From the NCBI GenBank assembly GCA_002450295.1, contig DJYX01000064.1, positions 1 to 6,434 of the forward strand: 6,434 nucleotides of DNA, given 5' to 3'. The number at the start of each line of letters is the position of its first letter. Position 1 is the stretch's first letter. The DNA comes from Deltaproteobacteria bacterium UBA6967. Lineage in GTDB: Bacteria > SAR324 > NAC60-12. The notes beneath the pieces were generated by a model, which saw nothing but the letters and a program-made list of their open reading frames with translations, was not told the DNA's origin and did not search any database. This document shows, one piece after another, positions 5,796 to 6,434 of the stretch. Made by a program: the position numbers and the translations under genes.

Positions 5796-6434
5796 ATGAG
5801 TGAGCAATATCGTTACAATTGTGTGGATGAGTCAGTGCTGCTGCCCATCCTCAAGAAGCATGTTTTCATTCCCTTGCACCGTTGGATTCCTTATGGAGTC
5901 CCTGCTAATTACCTCACTTTGGTCTCTATCGTGATGATGTGGGGTATTTTCCTCCACTTCACGACCTTGAAGTTGCCGTCTCCTGCAGAGATTGGCGCTG
6001 CTGTTCTGGTGATTACAGCTTATGTGATCTTTGACCATTTTGATGGTCTGCAAGCCAAGTTAACCCAAACAAGCTCTCCTTTGGGAGAGTGGCTGGATCA
6101 CTTCAGTGATGTCTTCAACGGAGCGATTGTTGTTTATCTGGGATTCAAGTGTCTGCATCTGCCGTTGGATGGACTGTTTCTCGTGTTGACTTGGCTGAAT
6201 TTTGTCGCTTTTGCAGCAACCTACGTAGAGCAGCGAGTTCGCCGGGAACTATATTTCGGAAAAATCGGCTCACTGGAAGGTGTTGTGCTGATGATTGCTG
6301 TACTGGCCTTGTGCGTTCCTGAGAGTGGAAGAGCCCTTTGGCACTTGGAACTTGGCTGGCCCATCTATCAATTTCTCCTGGCTAGCTTCGCCCTAGGCTG
6401 TTTTGGGACTGTCATCACCTGTCTGCAACGAATG
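5796..6434 (+). CDS. CDP-alcohol phosphotransferase, eukaryotic CPT/EPT-like (3' truncated by window)
   Basis: The first 213 residues of an integral membrane enzyme, open to the window edge. The CDP-alcohol phosphotransferase motif is complete in spacing: D80-x2-D83-G84-x2-A87-K88-x8-G97-x3-D101-x3-D105, with Lys in place of the usual Arg at 88. The four Asp residues bind metal and perform catalysis in this family. The form QAKLTQTSSPLGEWLDH (86-102) resembles eukaryotic choline/ethanolamine phosphotransferases (QARRTxSSxPLGELxDH) more than bacterial PgsA or PssA. The N-terminus YRYNCVDESVL (5-15) and the PANYLTL at 36-42 also match the start of those enzymes, which fixes ATG 5796. It probably transfers a phospho-aminoalcohol from a CDP carrier to a diacylglycerol-like lipid. 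It is divergent from the LtaS-like gene with 9 bp between the ATGs. Other members of the superfamily, such as inositol-phosphate types, are possible but fit less well. Confidence 0.85.
   Translation, partial: MSEQYRYNCVDESVLLPILKKHVFIPLHRWIPYGVPANYLTLVSIVMMWGIFLHFTTLKLPSPAEIGAAVLVITAYVIFDHFDGLQAKLTQTSSPLGEWLDHFSDVFNGAIVVYLGFKCLHLPLDGLFLVLTWLNFVAFAATYVEQRVRRELYFGKIGSLEGVVLMIAVLALCVPESGRALWHLELGWPIYQFLLASFALGCFGTVITCLQRM

Noticed and set aside
5787..5807. Upstream TTG start (5807) for the LtaS-like gene
   Set aside because: It would add seven residues and overlap the divergent gene by 12 bp; an ATG at 5786 is available and neither start has a clear ribosome site. It is not excluded outright.
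5832..6053. A 73-codon minus-strand frame near the right end
   Set aside because: It is antisense to the CDP-alcohol phosphotransferase, whose catalytic motif is unmistakable on the + strand.
1..6434. CRISPR array, tRNA, rRNA, insertion sequence or phage genes
   Set aside because: No regularly spaced short repeats, cloverleaf candidates, transposase motifs or phage structural genes were seen on either strand.

Overview
The window looks like chromosomal DNA of a Gram-negative bacterium. It holds densely packed bacterial genes, among them a periplasm-facing LtaS/OpgB-type sulfatase-fold enzyme, a TSUP permease and a DHRS1-like dehydrogenase. The lineage cannot be named from sequence alone. There are two compositional blocks: roughly 1-2070 is AT-richer (sampled lines about 37-47% GC) and roughly 2140-6434 is GC-richer (sampled lines about 45-62%). 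The left block may therefore have a different history.

Left block (1-2070): a three-gene + strand cassette in which two paralogous GFA-family zinc proteins (120-572 and 1615-2067) flank a DHRS1-like short-chain dehydrogenase (653-1573). The two GFA proteins are both 150 aa, align without gaps and match at about 85 of 150 positions by hand count. The arrangement looks like a small aldehyde- or thiol-conjugate-handling operon that grew by duplication; the substrate is unknown. A 10-bp-stem hairpin separates the first gene from the second.

Middle (2071-3083): a TSUP/TauE-SafE permease gene (2141-2865) is split by a single-base frameshift near 2291-2298, so it is either a pseudogene or a sequence error. 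A 218-bp intergenic region with a plausible promoter follows.

Right block (3084-6434): three tightly packed genes for phospho-head-group metabolism. These are a LicC-like CTP:phospho-aminoalcohol cytidylyltransferase (3084-3896, +), a five-TM LtaS/OpgB-like transferase (3891-5786, -), and a CDP-alcohol phosphotransferase running off the right edge (5796-6434 and beyond, +). The last has the N-terminal and catalytic signatures of eukaryotic choline/ethanolamine phosphotransferases. Together they suggest a CDP-aminoalcohol (Kennedy-type) or CDP-aminoethylphosphonate route to a lipid head group. A periplasmic enzyme that could transfer a head group onward is encoded between them on the opposite strand. 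This module is the most interesting content of the window.
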